DNA from: Carya illinoinensis
Lineage: Eukaryota; Streptophyta; Magnoliopsida; Fagales; Juglandaceae
Assembly: GCF_018687715.1 (NCBI RefSeq)
Contig: NC_056762.1
Location: 32,786,864 to 32,850,863, forward strand
Length of the DNA: 64,000 nucleotides
Reading direction: 5' to 3'
The notes under the pieces were generated by a model. It saw only the letters and a program-made list of their open reading frames with translations. It was not told the origin of the DNA and ran no database searches. The position numbers and the translations under genes were made by a program. Of this stretch, positions 1-11,451 are shown piece by piece (position 1 is the first letter of the stretch; each line of letters begins with the position of its first letter).

Positions 1-1306
1 TCGTAGCCAAGCATCCCCTAGCCCCGCTCCCGTCATCTCTCTCGACAACTCAGGGGACATCACTCAGTTTATTCCGCTCCCGAGTGACCAGAGGAGCTCC
101 ACCGAGATAATAACCCATCCCGGCTTGGGCTCGTGATACACACGCACCCGTAAAACCACTCACGCCAATACACAGGCTTTTCACACGTGAACAAAAACAC
201 ACATGCATGCACCATGAAATGCCAAATCAATGCATGATAAAATAACCAACCAACATAATCAATTAAACAGACAACTCCGTCCTCCATCCATTCGACCCCC
301 GAAACTCCTCGGACTCAGTCTGGAATCAACAACCAACAACAGTAAAATATTTGAATGAGCAATATATATTAAAATCTGAAAATAGGGTTTGGAAAATACT
401 TACAGCGCTATACGGCAATTTTAGAAAACAAGCGGCTTTGCAAGCGGCGGAAAAACAGCAACGTCACAGTGAAAATTCACTGTGGCCGTGGGTCTGAAAA
501 ACCCACTTTTGAACGGGGACAAACTAGGACACGAGATTGATGGGGGGTGGTCAAGGGATGGTTGTAAAGCTAAAGGAAGTGACGGACGGCCGTGGGTGGC
601 GGCGGAATGGCCGGAAATGGCCAAAAAGAGCAAATCGGAAAACAAGCTCGTGGGAGCTGCTCCGGTGGTCGTTGGAGGCCGAAAATGGGTGGGTTAGGAC
701 GGCAAGGGACCGGTGATGAAGTGGTGAAGAAATGGTGGCCGGAGGCGGAGCGACGGCGGCGGATCGGAGTGAAATCCGTGGAGGCTTGTTGGGCTTTTTC
801 CGGCCAAATGGCCGGCCGGTTGGGGGTGGTTTTCGGTGGGGAGGCGCACCGGAGGGAGGGGAAGAAAATGGGACCGGTGGGGGTCCGGTTGGTGGCCGGA
901 CGGCGTTGGGCTGGAGGAGAGAGAGGGACGACGCGGGGGAGAGGGAGGAGAGAGAGAGCTCGGGGGGGGAGCCGATCGGGGAGAGAGAAAAAGAGAGAAA
1001 AAAAAGAAAAGAAAAGAAAAAAGAAAGAAGAAGAAAAAAAAAAGAAAAAGGAAAAAGAAAAAGAAAGGAAAAAGGGAAAAGATGTAGGGAAAAGATGAGG
1101 TCCAATCCTCTTTTCGGGAAGCAAAACTAACCCGCCAAAAAGATTAAAAACCACAAAACAACTAAATAAAACACAACATCAAATAAACTAAATTAAATTG
1201 AAAACCAATTTTAAAAAACGCGAATAAATTAAAATAAATAGCTAATATATTAATTAAAATAAAAACAAATATTTCAGCGAAAATACACTCAAAAACGGGT
1301 CATCGC
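1..1306 (-). mobile_element. Probable LTR end of a retrotransposon, reversed
   Basis: There is no believable gene here. Read on the minus strand the stretch starts TGCGATGACCCG at about 1306, resembling plant Ty3/gypsy LTRs that begin with TG and a GACCCG block. It runs out of the window at position 1, so the partner LTR and target duplication cannot be checked. It contains a GGCCGG-rich section (560-900) and a purine-rich tract (925-1090). The long open frames here are low-complexity by-products. The right edge is set by the start of the 585-bp repeat that also occurs at 16127. Confidence 0.4.
925..1090. repeat. Purine-rich (GA/GAAA) low-complexity tract
   Basis: Almost pure A and G on the + strand, grading from GAGAGAGG to GAAAAAGAAA. 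It creates long spurious open frames in several phases. Confidence 0.8.
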
Positions 1307-3030
1307 ATACTAGATATTATACCGGAATAGAAAATTTTGGCTATTCTGGCTAGAATGAGACATAATTTAAAAGTATGGGGGAAAACCTTGGCTTCCTCAT
1401 CCTCCTCATTTTTTCTCATCTACCTAATTTGTCTATAAAGTTAGTTCCACTTTCTTAATTTTTTTGTTTACTCCAAGGCAAAAAAAAGATATATATGTAG
1501 TTTTTCATTAACATCCAAGAGACACGTGTCATATGAGAAGGCTCCTAGGCTGCCAATCTTTAGGAAAGAAGTGGTGGTTTCGTGATACACGCCACACGTG
1601 TGCACCGCCAACATTTGCATAGGCCTCACACGCCACCCATTCTAGAAGCTTTACAGAAAGAAAAATGCTATGGACAACCGTTTTTGCGTTTCCGTCGCGG
1701 CCTCGCATCCAGGTATAAAAAGAAAATGACGTCGTTTTTCATTTTCTTGTTTTCCCCATTTCCTTCCTTTCCCCCTTTCCTGTTTCTCATTTCCTTTATC
1801 ATCTCCGATTCCTTCCCTTCCCCCTTATTTCCCCCCTTCCCCCCATTTCTAGACCTAATATGATTCACCCATTCCATCTTTTACCATCAAAATCGACAAA
1901 TCAACCAATCTAGCCCCACCTTCCTTCATCCATATCATTTCTCTCTTCCTCTTTCTCTCCATTTCGTTCTCCCTCTTTCTTCCTCGAAATTTCATCTCCT
2001 TGATGATAGAACTGTTAGAAAAATTCTAATAGGGACTACTTTGCACGCCCTACAATGGCGTTTCATTGAAGTGAAAAAGTTTCTACCTCAAAAAGAACTA
2101 CTCCATCCACTTCCTCAAAACACAACTCCAAGAAAATATTTAAAAAAATTAAAATTTCGAAGGCAGCCACATATTGTGCCCACAGCACCCACTTGCCCAA
2201 ACAGGATCAACTGGAAACATATAATTGACAAGACTACGACGAAGATGCCGCACTCACTATACAAGCGCGCCATTCCTTTCTCTTGTTTTTTTTTTTTTTT
2301 GTTTGGGAGAAGAAAATAAAAAATAAAAAATGAGGAAAGCTGAAATCAGGGAGAAAAAAAAATATATATGGACGGAGATGGAGAATAGCAAGAGGCTAAG
2401 AAGGTGCTTGAGATTTGATTTTTTGATGGAAATTATTGATTTTTGTTTGGAAAATGCATATAAAAGGAACTGATGAACCAACCCCAATCAATTGGGATAA
2501 AGTAGAATGGGAAGTGTAAATACAAGTTTATTGAGCAATGATCTGGACTGTCCCACGGTGATGGCAACCGCGACTTGGAGATCTGGACCGATGGCAACTG
2601 GATCCCTTTGCTCTGGCACGAATGCTTTTGAAGACTCGATCAATACAAAGACGAAAGTGGAAAGTGAAACCCATTTCATTTTTCACTTTCGGCTTTTGTG
2701 TTTCATTTTTTTTTTCAATAAGTTGGCTGACGTGGCTTAGCCGAGACGCAACCACGGTTGCACCTAGAACTATTGTTACAGAAATGCCAGACCATAAGTG
2801 TGTTAATGCTTGTTTAAGCTCCAACTTTTTTAATTTTACCCCTGGCGCGAGAATAACTTGTACTTGTTTGGGAGAGTGTGAAGTTTTGCAATGACATATA
2901 ACGTGATGAAATTAAAATTTTTTATTAGGCATTTTATCAGACTAGTTGTCCTATTTGGCCACAAGATCGTGAAAATGAGGTAGTGGACTTCCCCAACAAC
3001 CACTTCAAGACAAAATGTAGCCACTACAAA
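1305..3030 (+). repeat. Dispersed repeat R1, copy 1, split by an insertion
   Basis: Positions 1305-1659 plus 2776-3030 match 16127-16712 almost base for base apart from scattered substitutions and small indels. The match starts at GCATACTAGATA and ends at the GCCACTACAA block. Copy 1 is interrupted by about 1.1 kb (1660-2775) that is absent from copy 2. Two palindromic CACGTG cores (about 1523-1528 and 1594-1599) are degraded to CATGCA/GCATGT forms in copy 2. Confidence 0.8.
1660..2775. mobile_element. Mutator-like (MULE) non-autonomous insertion
   Basis: Flanked by a perfect 9-bp direct repeat TTACAGAAA (1651-1659 and 2776-2784). The related empty site at 16467-16475 has a single copy, TTATAGAAA. 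The ends are imperfect inverted repeats: the left end has ACAACCGTTTTTGCGTTTC, and the reversed right end has GCAACCGTGGTTGCGTCTC. A 9-bp target duplication with imperfect terminal inverted repeats is the Mutator superfamily signature. No transposase is visible; the interior is pyrimidine-rich (1735-1995) and otherwise unrecognised. Confidence 0.7.
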
Positions 3031-3062
3031 GGTGGATAGTGGAAATGTGGTGGATAGTGGAA

Positions 3063-3240
3063 ATGTTTCGTTTTATCTGATCTTATTTGATTATTATAAT
3101 TTTTTTAAAATTTTATATAAAATATAATAAATAATTTAATTTTTTCAATTCTAAAAATAATAATAATATTAAAATATAATATTTTAATTAAATTTTAACT
3201 TTTATTTAATTTCAACTCAATATCCAGACCGCACTTAATT
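3063..3240 (+). repeat. AT-rich MITE family M1, + copy
   Basis: First of many copies of one family. Its hallmarks in order are a TCATCT/TCTTATT start, TTATTATAATTTTTT, ATATAAAATATAATAAA(C/T)AATT, AATAATAATATTAAAA, TATTTTATT and TCAACTCA near the end. It lies between repeat R1 and the hAT element at 3345. Confidence 0.65.
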
Positions 3241-5195
3241 TTTTTTTATTTCCAAAAACGTTTCTTATGTGGGATTGGGGCTGCATATACCATTCTTCCT
3301 TTTTTCCCCTAGCTTTATAAACTTATTTACCATCCGGATAAAAGTAGGACTGTTTATCCGGGTTCCAACTCGAAAACACAAGTACATCTGGACCGGAACC
3401 CGGGTCTCAAATCCGGGCCGGAACCTGGATCAGGTTAAGCCAGGTGAGACCTAGTGCGGCTTAACCCGGTCTGAAATTTGAATATATCCAGGTTTTAAAA
3501 AACCCAGATTCCGGGTTGAAACTGGATTTTTTTTTAATAATAACTAGGAGCATGAGAATGCCTTAAAAATGAGTGATCTTTCTCATTCATTTCTTTTAAA
3601 ACACAAGCGGGAAGTAAAGGTCCTAGGCAACCATTGCATGATTTGCATTGCAAAATAGAAGGGCCAGCTACGTATGATGTGCTCACTAATTTTGAGCAGC
3701 ATTGGAGAAAAGCCACAAAATGCAGACAGATTAAAGGGGTAAGTTTTAAACCCCTCTTCCCAGAAAAGGAAAAAAAAAAAGAAAAAAAAAAAGGCATCTA
3801 AAACTATCAGCTATTTAGGGTGGTGCATCCGCATCCGAATCCGGCTTTTTAAAACCGGGCGGATATCCGCCCGGATAAACTAGTAAAAACACAGGTGGGT
3901 ATCGGATTTGATGTCGGATACCTGGATTTTAACTGGATCCGGATTTTTTTTTCAATTATTTTTTTAACACTTTGTAAACTGTTTTGAAAAAAAAAACCTT
4001 TTTATCACTTTCTAAAATATATTCTTTTAGCACTTTTGAAAATGATTTTTTTTTTAAAAGATATCTTTCATACACTTTTAAAAGCCTTCTAAAAATATCT
4101 TTTGAACACTTTTTGAAAGGATTTTTTTTAATAGGCCATTATGTTGACTTTTTTTAAGCATTTTTTATATAATGAATATCTTTATAGGCATTTGAAACTT
4201 TTTATTGCCCATTCAAATTTTTATTAAAAAAAAATTAATAACAAATATCAACACACACAATACACTGCATATTACATTATTGTTTACATCATAATGCAAA
4301 AAATCCACTTAACGAATAACAAATAAGAAATGCCCCCCATAATTCAGAGCCATCATCCTGCAGATTTGTAGGTAGCTCCATTGTTTGAAGGACTTAGTGC
4401 TAGCTTTTCTTGAAAAACAAAATGAAAACAAATCTGGGTTATTTTTATCTTATAAGCAAGTGAAGAATGAACTGCTAATTAACCACATACCAAGAATCAT
4501 TAGATAAAAGACACAAGTTACATGCGTAATGAAAAACAAGAGACATGTTCCTTATCCAGTAAATCCAACTCCTAGTAGAACTAAACTCAAACTAATTACA
4601 TCCAATTGGATGGGAAAAAAGAAAAGAAAAAGTAACATTTTAGTAATGAATCAAACACCTACCACGCATGCTTGCATGATCTTCTCAAAACTTGACTTGG
4701 AGATGAAGTAGATTCAAGTTTGGTTGATCTGGTTAAGCTCATGTCATTTAGAAGAGATTGAGTTGTATGAGAACTCAATGGAACCAAAAATCAAACATAT
4801 AGTTAGGATGAAGACAAGAAGATCAAATCATGATAAGACTTATGACTTGTAATGAGTACAGAGTTAGACAATTATAATAGGATACTGATTATATGCAATT
4901 GTAATAGAATACTGATGCTATGTAAAAACAGGTCTACCCCCAATAACTTTGCATCTCTTAGAATTGATAAGACAAAAAATAAAGGCCAAGAAAATTGAAA
5001 AGTGGTCAGAGGGGATTTGAGCAGGAATGTGGTAGTTGAGTGGAGTCAAAGAAATTAAGGTGGTTTGGATCGAGGAGTTGATATACAGGACCATTAGGAA
5101 GCTGGTTCACTAATTCATACTTTACAATGAATTATGGATCACACCTAATCACGCAATATTTTAAAACCAAATTATTTTGGACAATCGATAATATT

Positions 5196-5377
5196 CCAGC
5201 TTCCAAACATATTATTTTGGACAATCAATGGTAACAAAATTATAATCGTTACCGTGAAGGTCATGATCAATCACATCCCAGCTTCCAAGCATATTATTTT
5301 GGACAATCGATGGTAACAAAATTATAATCGTTACCGTGAAGGTCATGATCAATCACATCCCAGCTTCCAAGTAGTTA
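5196..5377 (+). repeat. Tandem duplication, 82-bp unit
   Basis: The block starting CCAGCTTCCAA recurs at 5196, 5278 and 5360, an exact 82-base period. The two full units differ by only a few bases. A weaker earlier copy of the ATTATTTTGGACAATCGAT part lies at 5171-5190. It is inside hAT-2. Confidence 0.85.
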
Positions 5378-5972
5378 CCCCACCCATTACAACAATGATG
5401 TTGGTAAGGAATATGAGGAAAGGAGAACAATCAAACCTCAGTGCAAGAAATTTATAGAAAAAAGACCCACAGACATACTTGCAATGAAAAAATATATTTT
5501 TCAAACCTCCAACTACAATCAAAGTCACAATACCCAGATTTGGGCAAACTACATCTAGATTTAAACTTAAACACAAGAACCCATATTCACATTTAGAACT
5601 CAAAAAGATTATCAAAAAATTGAAAGGACAGAACAAAAAACCAAAACAAAAATGTAAAAAGTGAGAGATGCTCATATGGATATGGACTCAAAACAAAAAT
5701 GTAAACCCAGATCTGGGCACACAAAACCTATATCTGGGAAAACTACATCTAGAACTCAAAAAATATTATCGAGAACCCAGATCTCCAATTTTTTTCATGT
5801 TTTTAAGAAAGCATATTGGGCGGTTCATCACATAGGTGTATGTAAAACAAAAATAAGATATGGGAAACAGAGGAAATACCCACTAAATCTGACGGCACAA
5901 ACAAAAACCTAGATAGAGGCCCGAGATAAAGAAATCAAATCAGATGGGGAACAGAAAGGGGAGAAGACAGAC

Positions 5973-6290
5973 CTCTTTCTTGTTGTGCTCTAGGATGGCG
6001 TTGTTCTGAGCACCCTTGCAATCGTGAACCCCTTCAAGCATCATCTTTATGAGTTGGTCGTTGTGAACCCATGCCATGATGGGTCTGTGCTGATGACTCT
6101 AAAAGAGGGAGAGACGATCGAAACTAAAGAGAGGGAGAAAATGGCTTAAGGTGGGCGCATACAAAATAGAAGATGGCTTAGCTTTTGCTTAGGGTTTTGG
6201 CCAAAGAGAGCAAGGGAGAGAGTGAGGAAATGGTCTTTACTCTTTGTTGGTTTGTAATTGTTGCTGGAGGCGGGGACGAAAAAGGCTTCT
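5973..6290 (-). pseudogene. Captured 5' end of an unidentified plant gene in hAT-2
   Basis: On the minus strand, ATG at 6077 opens a 35-codon exon (5973-6077) beginning MAWVHNDQLIKMMLEGVHDC. It ends in codons for HNKKE at a plausible GT donor (GTCTGT at 5972). Upstream is a leader-like sequence with AAACCCTAAGC and purine-rich GAGAG stretches typical of plant 5' leaders. I do not recognise the protein. No convincing second exon was found before the element arm, so this is probably a gene fragment carried by the transposon rather than a working gene. Confidence 0.4.
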
Positions 6291-6929
6291 TGACCTAATG
6301 CATTTTTTTTTAAAACAATGTGGTCACGGTAAACCTCATGGCCAAACCGAATCCGGACACTGATTCGGGCGGTTACAAATTTATTTTAACCGCCCAGTAA
6401 CAATTTGAGCGGTTAACCGCTCGGATCTACCGGATATCCAGTTTTCGGGCTGGACTGGATAAAAATTTGGTCCGGATGCATAGTCTTACAGCTATTAGCT
6501 CAAATCAAGCCAAAAACTTAAGAGACCTTGATCCAGCCTGGTAGACCATCTAATTAGAGCTCCGAAGTGAGTGAAAATACTGGTTGATCAAACGTTCAAT
6601 GTTCTCTCTCTCCATACGGCTTAAATTCATATTTCACAGTAGAAGTCGAAAGAAGAAAGCACTTCCCAAATCAGTTAAAACAATAGCCCACAAGACCAGT
6701 CCCAGATAATTTCTAATAATCGTCATATAAAATTTCAATAAGATAAAACTACATATGTACAGACAACAGATCTAACCTAAAAGCAAACCCATTTAACTTT
6801 CCAGAATAGGTAAATTGACTTGGAAACTATAGGCACCAGATAACCAAAACAAGATAAAATCAACTAACAAAAGCATCTAGGATGAAGACGGTGGCATTAC
6901 AGAAGCTTCTACTTACATATATCGGTGAA

Positions 6930-7040
6930 GACGACAGCCGGGTTTTCGCAGAGACTGAGGATGAAGACGATGGCTGGGTTTTCGCAGAGATTGAGGATGA
7001 AGATGACAACTGGGTTTTCGGTGTAGAGACTGAGGGGTGA
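6930..7040 (+). repeat. Short tandem repeat, about 36-bp unit, 3 copies
   Basis: The unit GGGTTTTCGCAGAGACTGAG followed by GATGAAGACGA recurs three times with substitutions. Read on the minus strand it encodes SxSAKTQPSSSS repeats. It is inside the right part of hAT-1. Confidence 0.6.
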
Positions 7041-7555
7041 GAATCGAACGAGGGTTTTACAGTTTTACGGTTTTTTGAAAAAAAAGAAAAAAAAAAGAAA
7101 AAAAAAACATGGGTACCGAGTTTTAAACCCGAAATCGGGTTTAAAATCCGGTACCCTGACTGGGTATACCCGGGTTTCAAACTGTGGGTTTCGGACCGGA
7201 TTAAATCTGGTCCGAAAACTGCAACCGGACGCCCGGTTATCCAGATTCTGGTCCAGGTCGGATAAAAACCGGCCTGGATGAACAAGCCTAGATAAAAGCA
7301 AGCCTTTCTCGTGAAACAAGCATCTTTTAAGCACTATGGGATGCTTAGAAGAATCAACTTACAATTATTTTGTCCTTTATTATTTTTTGGGTCTATTTGT
7401 TATACAACAGTTTTCCTTGTTCGACCAAATTTTGCATTTTTTGGTAAAGAGGTGGAAAAAACCAAAGGGATGCATTTTCGTCGTCCATCAACTCTCATTC
7501 ATCTAAATCCCGTCTCTGTTGGTACCCGTTTAGATTGAGAAGAGATCTCTATTCA

Positions 7556-7702
7556 TCCCATTTTTTTATTATAATATCTTTTTAAAATTTCACACAAAAT
7601 ATAATAAATAATTTAATTTTTTTAAAATTTTAAAATAATAATAATATTAAAAAATAATATTTTATTCAACTTTCATCTTAACTCATTATTCAAACGGCAC
7701 AT
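7556..7702 (+). repeat. MITE family M1, + copy
   Basis: Contains TTATTATAATATCTTTTTAAA, the ATATAATAAATAATTTAAT core and a TTCATCTTAACTCATTATTCAAA end. Confidence 0.6.
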
Positions 7703-8829
7703 AAATTAATTGTTAATAAAACTCATCAAGGAATGTATATTTTAGGCCTTATTTGGTTATAATACTCAACTGAAATCAACTCAATTTAGTCTAATTTTAA
7801 ACCTAGTCTAACATTTAAATACTCAATTATCAAATTACTAAATTCATCTCAACTTAAAATCTCCTTACATGTGAGATCTATAATTTTTTTTAACTTAATA
7901 TATCTTTATACGTAGGACTCACAATTTTTTTAAAATTTTTATAAATATTACTAAACTCATCTTAACATTTAAACATATTTAAACTCATTTTAGATAAATT
8001 TTATATAACTTATTTTATTTATTCAATTCATTACAATTTATAAACAATCCAGCTTAAGCCAATATTAAAACTAAATGTGAAAAACCGTTTATTGTAAAGT
8101 GAGCCTTATATGCCACTGTTTTGGATTTTTTTTTTTTTTTCTCCTTTTTTTTTTATTTTTTATTTTTTAAAGTCAACAGTCGAAACGAAAGGCTGATAAA
8201 CCAGTGGGCTTCGAAACCATTAAAGCTCAACAAACAGAAGCTGATCATAGTCATTTTTGTTCGCATTAGAGAGAGAGAAAGGTATCAAAGATTTCAGAAA
8301 GACGTAGGCACTTCTAATGCCCCATGTCCATACTTTGCTACTGGAAGTGTTTGAAGAATCGGACATCTTACAAGCTTGGAGCAAAGAACAGAGGCCCCGT
8401 GCAAGGACGCTGGTCCATGTATTATCATTCGTAGACTGGCCCCCTTAAAGGCCCTACTTCTGGAACTAGAACTTTCGTTATTTATCATTCGTGTCAGATA
8501 AATAATATAGCAGACAATATATATATTGCAGATAGATCATAGAAAAGGAGATTTGCTGCATCACACGTAACTAATTACCAGACAAGTTCATCTTCTGAAC
8601 ACTAATGTCAAATGCACTTGAAAGACTGGGGCCGGGTCTTATTCAGCTGCAGACATGCCCATGCGTCTAATAAATATGTTTGGTAGGAGCTGCTTTCCCT
8701 CCTCTGCATCCCTCACTTATTGCCTTGCCCACTTATTCTTACCTTCTCTTTAAATGACTGGAAAACTTATTCTAATCTCAAAGACGTCATTGCATGCATC
8801 AGGGGTTGGCCTTTCCTTAGCCAATTTAA

Positions 8830-8975
8830 ATAGTAAAGTCATCTCATTATTATAATTTTTTTAAATTTTAACATAAAATATAATAAATAATTTAATATTT
8901 ATAATTTAATATTAAAAAATAATAATATTTTATTTAATTTTCAACTTTTACCATAATTTATTATCCAAATGAGAA
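8830..8975 (+). repeat. MITE family M1, + copy
   Basis: Starts at GTCATCTCATTATTATAA; the core is shortened; it ends TTATTATCCAAATGAGAAC. Confidence 0.6.
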
Positions 8976-9829
8976 CTTCAACTTAAAAATCAATCACTAT
9001 CTTTGTTGAAAAGTTCATTCTGGCTTGGAATGAGATCACCAAATGAGTGATAATGCTGCCTTAATCCTGACATTTACCTCAGCCACGAGGGCGTCGCAGC
9101 CTACGATATTATTTTATTTTTAAATAAAAGAATTTATATTTTACTACTAAGATATTATTTTTAAATGCCATCTCCGAAGTCCAAAGTTCAAACTATGAAA
9201 ATTATTTTACTATTGCATTATCATAATTTTGATGATTTGGTAATCCAAAGAGTATTGGTACTAAGTTATATGAAACTTATCGCTTTGATGACATTCTTAA
9301 CGTGACACTATCATATAGTATTATGTAATTTTTTAAGAAAATATACAAAAAAATATATTTAAGCCAAAAAGGTATTTGAAAAATTAAAATATAAAAAGAA
9401 GAAGACTGGAACTCTAAATTCTTTATATATTTTTTGTGTTTATATTTTTAAATTTTTTAATAAATCACATGATATCATATCATGATTCTAAGCCAAGAGG
9501 GGTATCTGAATGATAAATTTTAGATATTACAAAAACAAATTGTAACAAGGGAATAAAGTGACTTTTATTCAAAGCAATTCATAGTAAATCAATAACACAA
9601 AATTAAAATTACATTGAAATTTTAAAAATTATTAGAATATAAGATCTACACTACTAGGGAAGAAGTAGATTTCATTCACGCCTTCCATATCTCTCAACTC
9701 AAACATATCGAGTCTCGTGGGAAAAAATAATTTGAGATAATGAACATCATTCAACATGATGTAATTGATTTATGCTATCTGTAAGTTGATGGGGACGACA
9801 ATGTTGCCTGGTTCAGATTGGGAGGTAAT

Positions 9830-10022
9830 CTCATCTCATATTAATTCATCTCATCTCATTATTATAATTTTTTTAAATTTTTATATAAAATATAATAAAC
9901 AATTCAATTTTTTACTCCCGATTCAATTTTTTTAAATCTCAAAACAATAATAATAATAATAGTTTATTTAATTTTTATTTTTTTTATCTAAAATCATCTT
10001 ATCTCATCTCATCTTTTTGAAA
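9830..10022 (+). repeat. MITE family M1, + copy with internal duplication
   Basis: Starts CTCATCTCATATTAATTCATC and ends CTCATCTCATCTTTTTGAAAG. The CAATTTTTT block is duplicated at 9904-9930. Confidence 0.65.
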
Positions 10023-10459
10023 GTATTATGATTTAATTTGTTAAAAAAAAAAAACTCAATTTGAAACTTCTCTTATCAAATAAATTATTGAGAATTGTTT
10101 TCTCAAAAAAATAAATAAATAAATAAATAAAATTGAGAATTGCAATCATGCCTCTAACTAATAGCTTATTTTGTCTGTAACGTTACGATGTGGTGCGATA
10201 TAGTTTATTAAAACAAAATAAAAAGTTATATTTAAAATAAAATAACATCTAAAAACATATAAAATATTAAAATATTAAGTTCACTTTATCTTTTTAATAT
10301 TTATATTTTAATTTTTTAATAAAGTACGTGAGAACATATTAATTAAAGTAAAATAAGTGGTATAAAAAGACAAAAAAAAAAAAAAAATCATTTTTTTAAA
10401 TTATTACTGACAAATTAAAGGCGATTAATTAAAGAGGTCATCTGGATTGAAAAATACTC

Positions 10460-10640
10460 TTAATTCATATCATATCATTTTATTATTATAAATTTTTAAT
10501 ATTTTCACATAAAATATAATAAATAATTTAAATTTTTTAATTTAAAAATAATAATAATATTAAAAAAATATTCTAATAATATTTTATTTTATTTTTTCCA
10601 TTTATTCATAATCACATCTTCTATCTCCATGTCTAAACAA
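10460..10640 (+). repeat. MITE family M1, + copy, just upstream of CAD-a
   Basis: Ends about 50-100 bp before the predicted CAD-a promoter and leader. It carries the usual ATATAATAAATAATTTAAA core. Confidence 0.6.
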
Positions 10641-10686
10641 CTTCTAAATGCAATAAAGTCTACGGATCCGAGTCGAATCTCTACCA

Positions 10687-10696
10687 ATAAATAAAG
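10687..10696 (+). promoter_or_regulatory. Possible TATA-like element of CAD-a
   Basis: ATAAATAAAG lies about 130 bp before the leader-intron donor. The corresponding spacing is about 90-115 bp in CAD-b and CAD-c, so this is a weak call. Confidence 0.25.
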
Positions 10697-10739
10697 ATAG
10701 AGATAACAGCCTAACAGATATTCATCCGCTCGTACGAAT

Positions 10740-11451
10740 CAGTTCTGCTGCAGCCAGGGGTTGTGCTTCTGGAGTATCATCGAGAGTCTCTCATCACTTT
10801 CCGTGTTCTTCCTCCATCAACCCCGGTAAGCCAACAGAATCTCTTCGCAGTTCATGTCCGGCCACGTACATCTCTGTTGCTTCTTCTTTGTGTGTTTATC
10901 AGCTCATGACAAATACATGAGTGATAATCGAGAGTTTAAGATTTGGGTCTTTATAATATATTTACCCAAATATGTCGCATTTTTTCTTAGCTGATATTGA
11001 AAGTCGATCTCTTGTTTGATCGAAGTTACGTAGGAACCTCAGTTTCTGCCCAGTTTGAGCTATTATTTGCCTAATTAACGGCTGTGCACAAAGAATCCCG
11101 TAAAATTTTAAATGAGACCAAATTCTAATTGGATGATCTAAGAAAAATCTATTAAAAATTATTGACAATTCTCAAGACATCTCTTAAGACTGGTCATTTA
11201 AAAGCATTAGCTAGCCAGTATGCCAGTTCTAAATTGTGGACAATAACAAGAACAAGTGTATAAAAAATGAAGGGAAATATACAAATTAGACTAAATTATA
11301 GTTTGTGTGTGTATATATATATGCATTATTTTTTATTTTGGGTCAGAGCCTTGGCTTTATAACCTTCATGGGATTCTTTCTTCAATTATTTATTCCTTCT
11401 TGGACAAACTGATGAGTGATGATTGATCGTTTCGTGCTTAACCAGTCAACA
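10740..11451 (+). other. CAD-a 5' leader with intron
   Basis: A leader exon ends at 10825 in the CCCG|GTAAGCC junction shared with CAD-b and CAD-c, and is preceded by the conserved TTCTTCCTCC block. The leader intron is 10826-11445, ending CCAG. The acceptor differs from the GTGCAG used in CAD-b/c, whose AG is changed to TT here. The second leader part is TCAACA directly before the ATG at 11452. Confidence 0.55.

Larger units (their letters stand above)
3816..6488. mobile_element. Non-autonomous hAT-type element hAT-2, nested
   Basis: Starts TAGGGTGGTGCATCCG and ends CCGGATGCATAGTCTTA, inverted. It is flanked by a perfect 8-bp duplication CAGCTATT (3808-3815 and 6489-6496). It has the same design as hAT-1: CCGG-rich arms, then oligo-T/oligo-A tracts, then a unique core. 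The core holds an 82-bp tandem duplication and what looks like the 5' end of a captured plant gene on the minus strand. Confidence 0.85.
3345..7290. mobile_element. Non-autonomous hAT-type element hAT-1 (outer)
   Basis: Starts TAGGACTGTTTATCCGGG and ends CGGCCTGGATGAACAAGCCTA, giving terminal inverted repeats. It is flanked by a perfect 8-bp duplication GATAAAAG (3337-3344 and 7291-7298). The outer arms (about 3345-3530 and 7110-7290) are rich in CCGG and GGGTT blocks, each followed internally by an oligo-T (left) or oligo-A (right) run. No transposase is visible. It contains a second, complete hAT-type element at 3816-6488. The interior at 3580-3760 and 6500-7060 is unrecognised. Confidence 0.85.
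7299..10680. other. Intergenic, AT-rich, MITE-laden
   Basis: No gene was recognised. It holds M1 MITE copies at about 7556-7702, 8830-8975, 9830-10022 and 10460-10640, and a diverged relative at 7748-8045. There is an oligo-T run at 8127-8165 and otherwise unremarkable AT-rich sequence. Short open frames at 7311-7538 and 8121-8354 show no family features. Confidence 0.6.

Noticed and set aside
551..1154. Long open frames on both strands (130-194 codons)
   Set aside because: They run through GGCCGG-rich and GA-rich low-complexity sequence, overlap in several phases and have no family features.
6860..7334. Serine-rich and GYTRVSN-type frames
   Set aside because: They lie in the CCGG-rich arm and the 36-bp tandem repeat of hAT-1.
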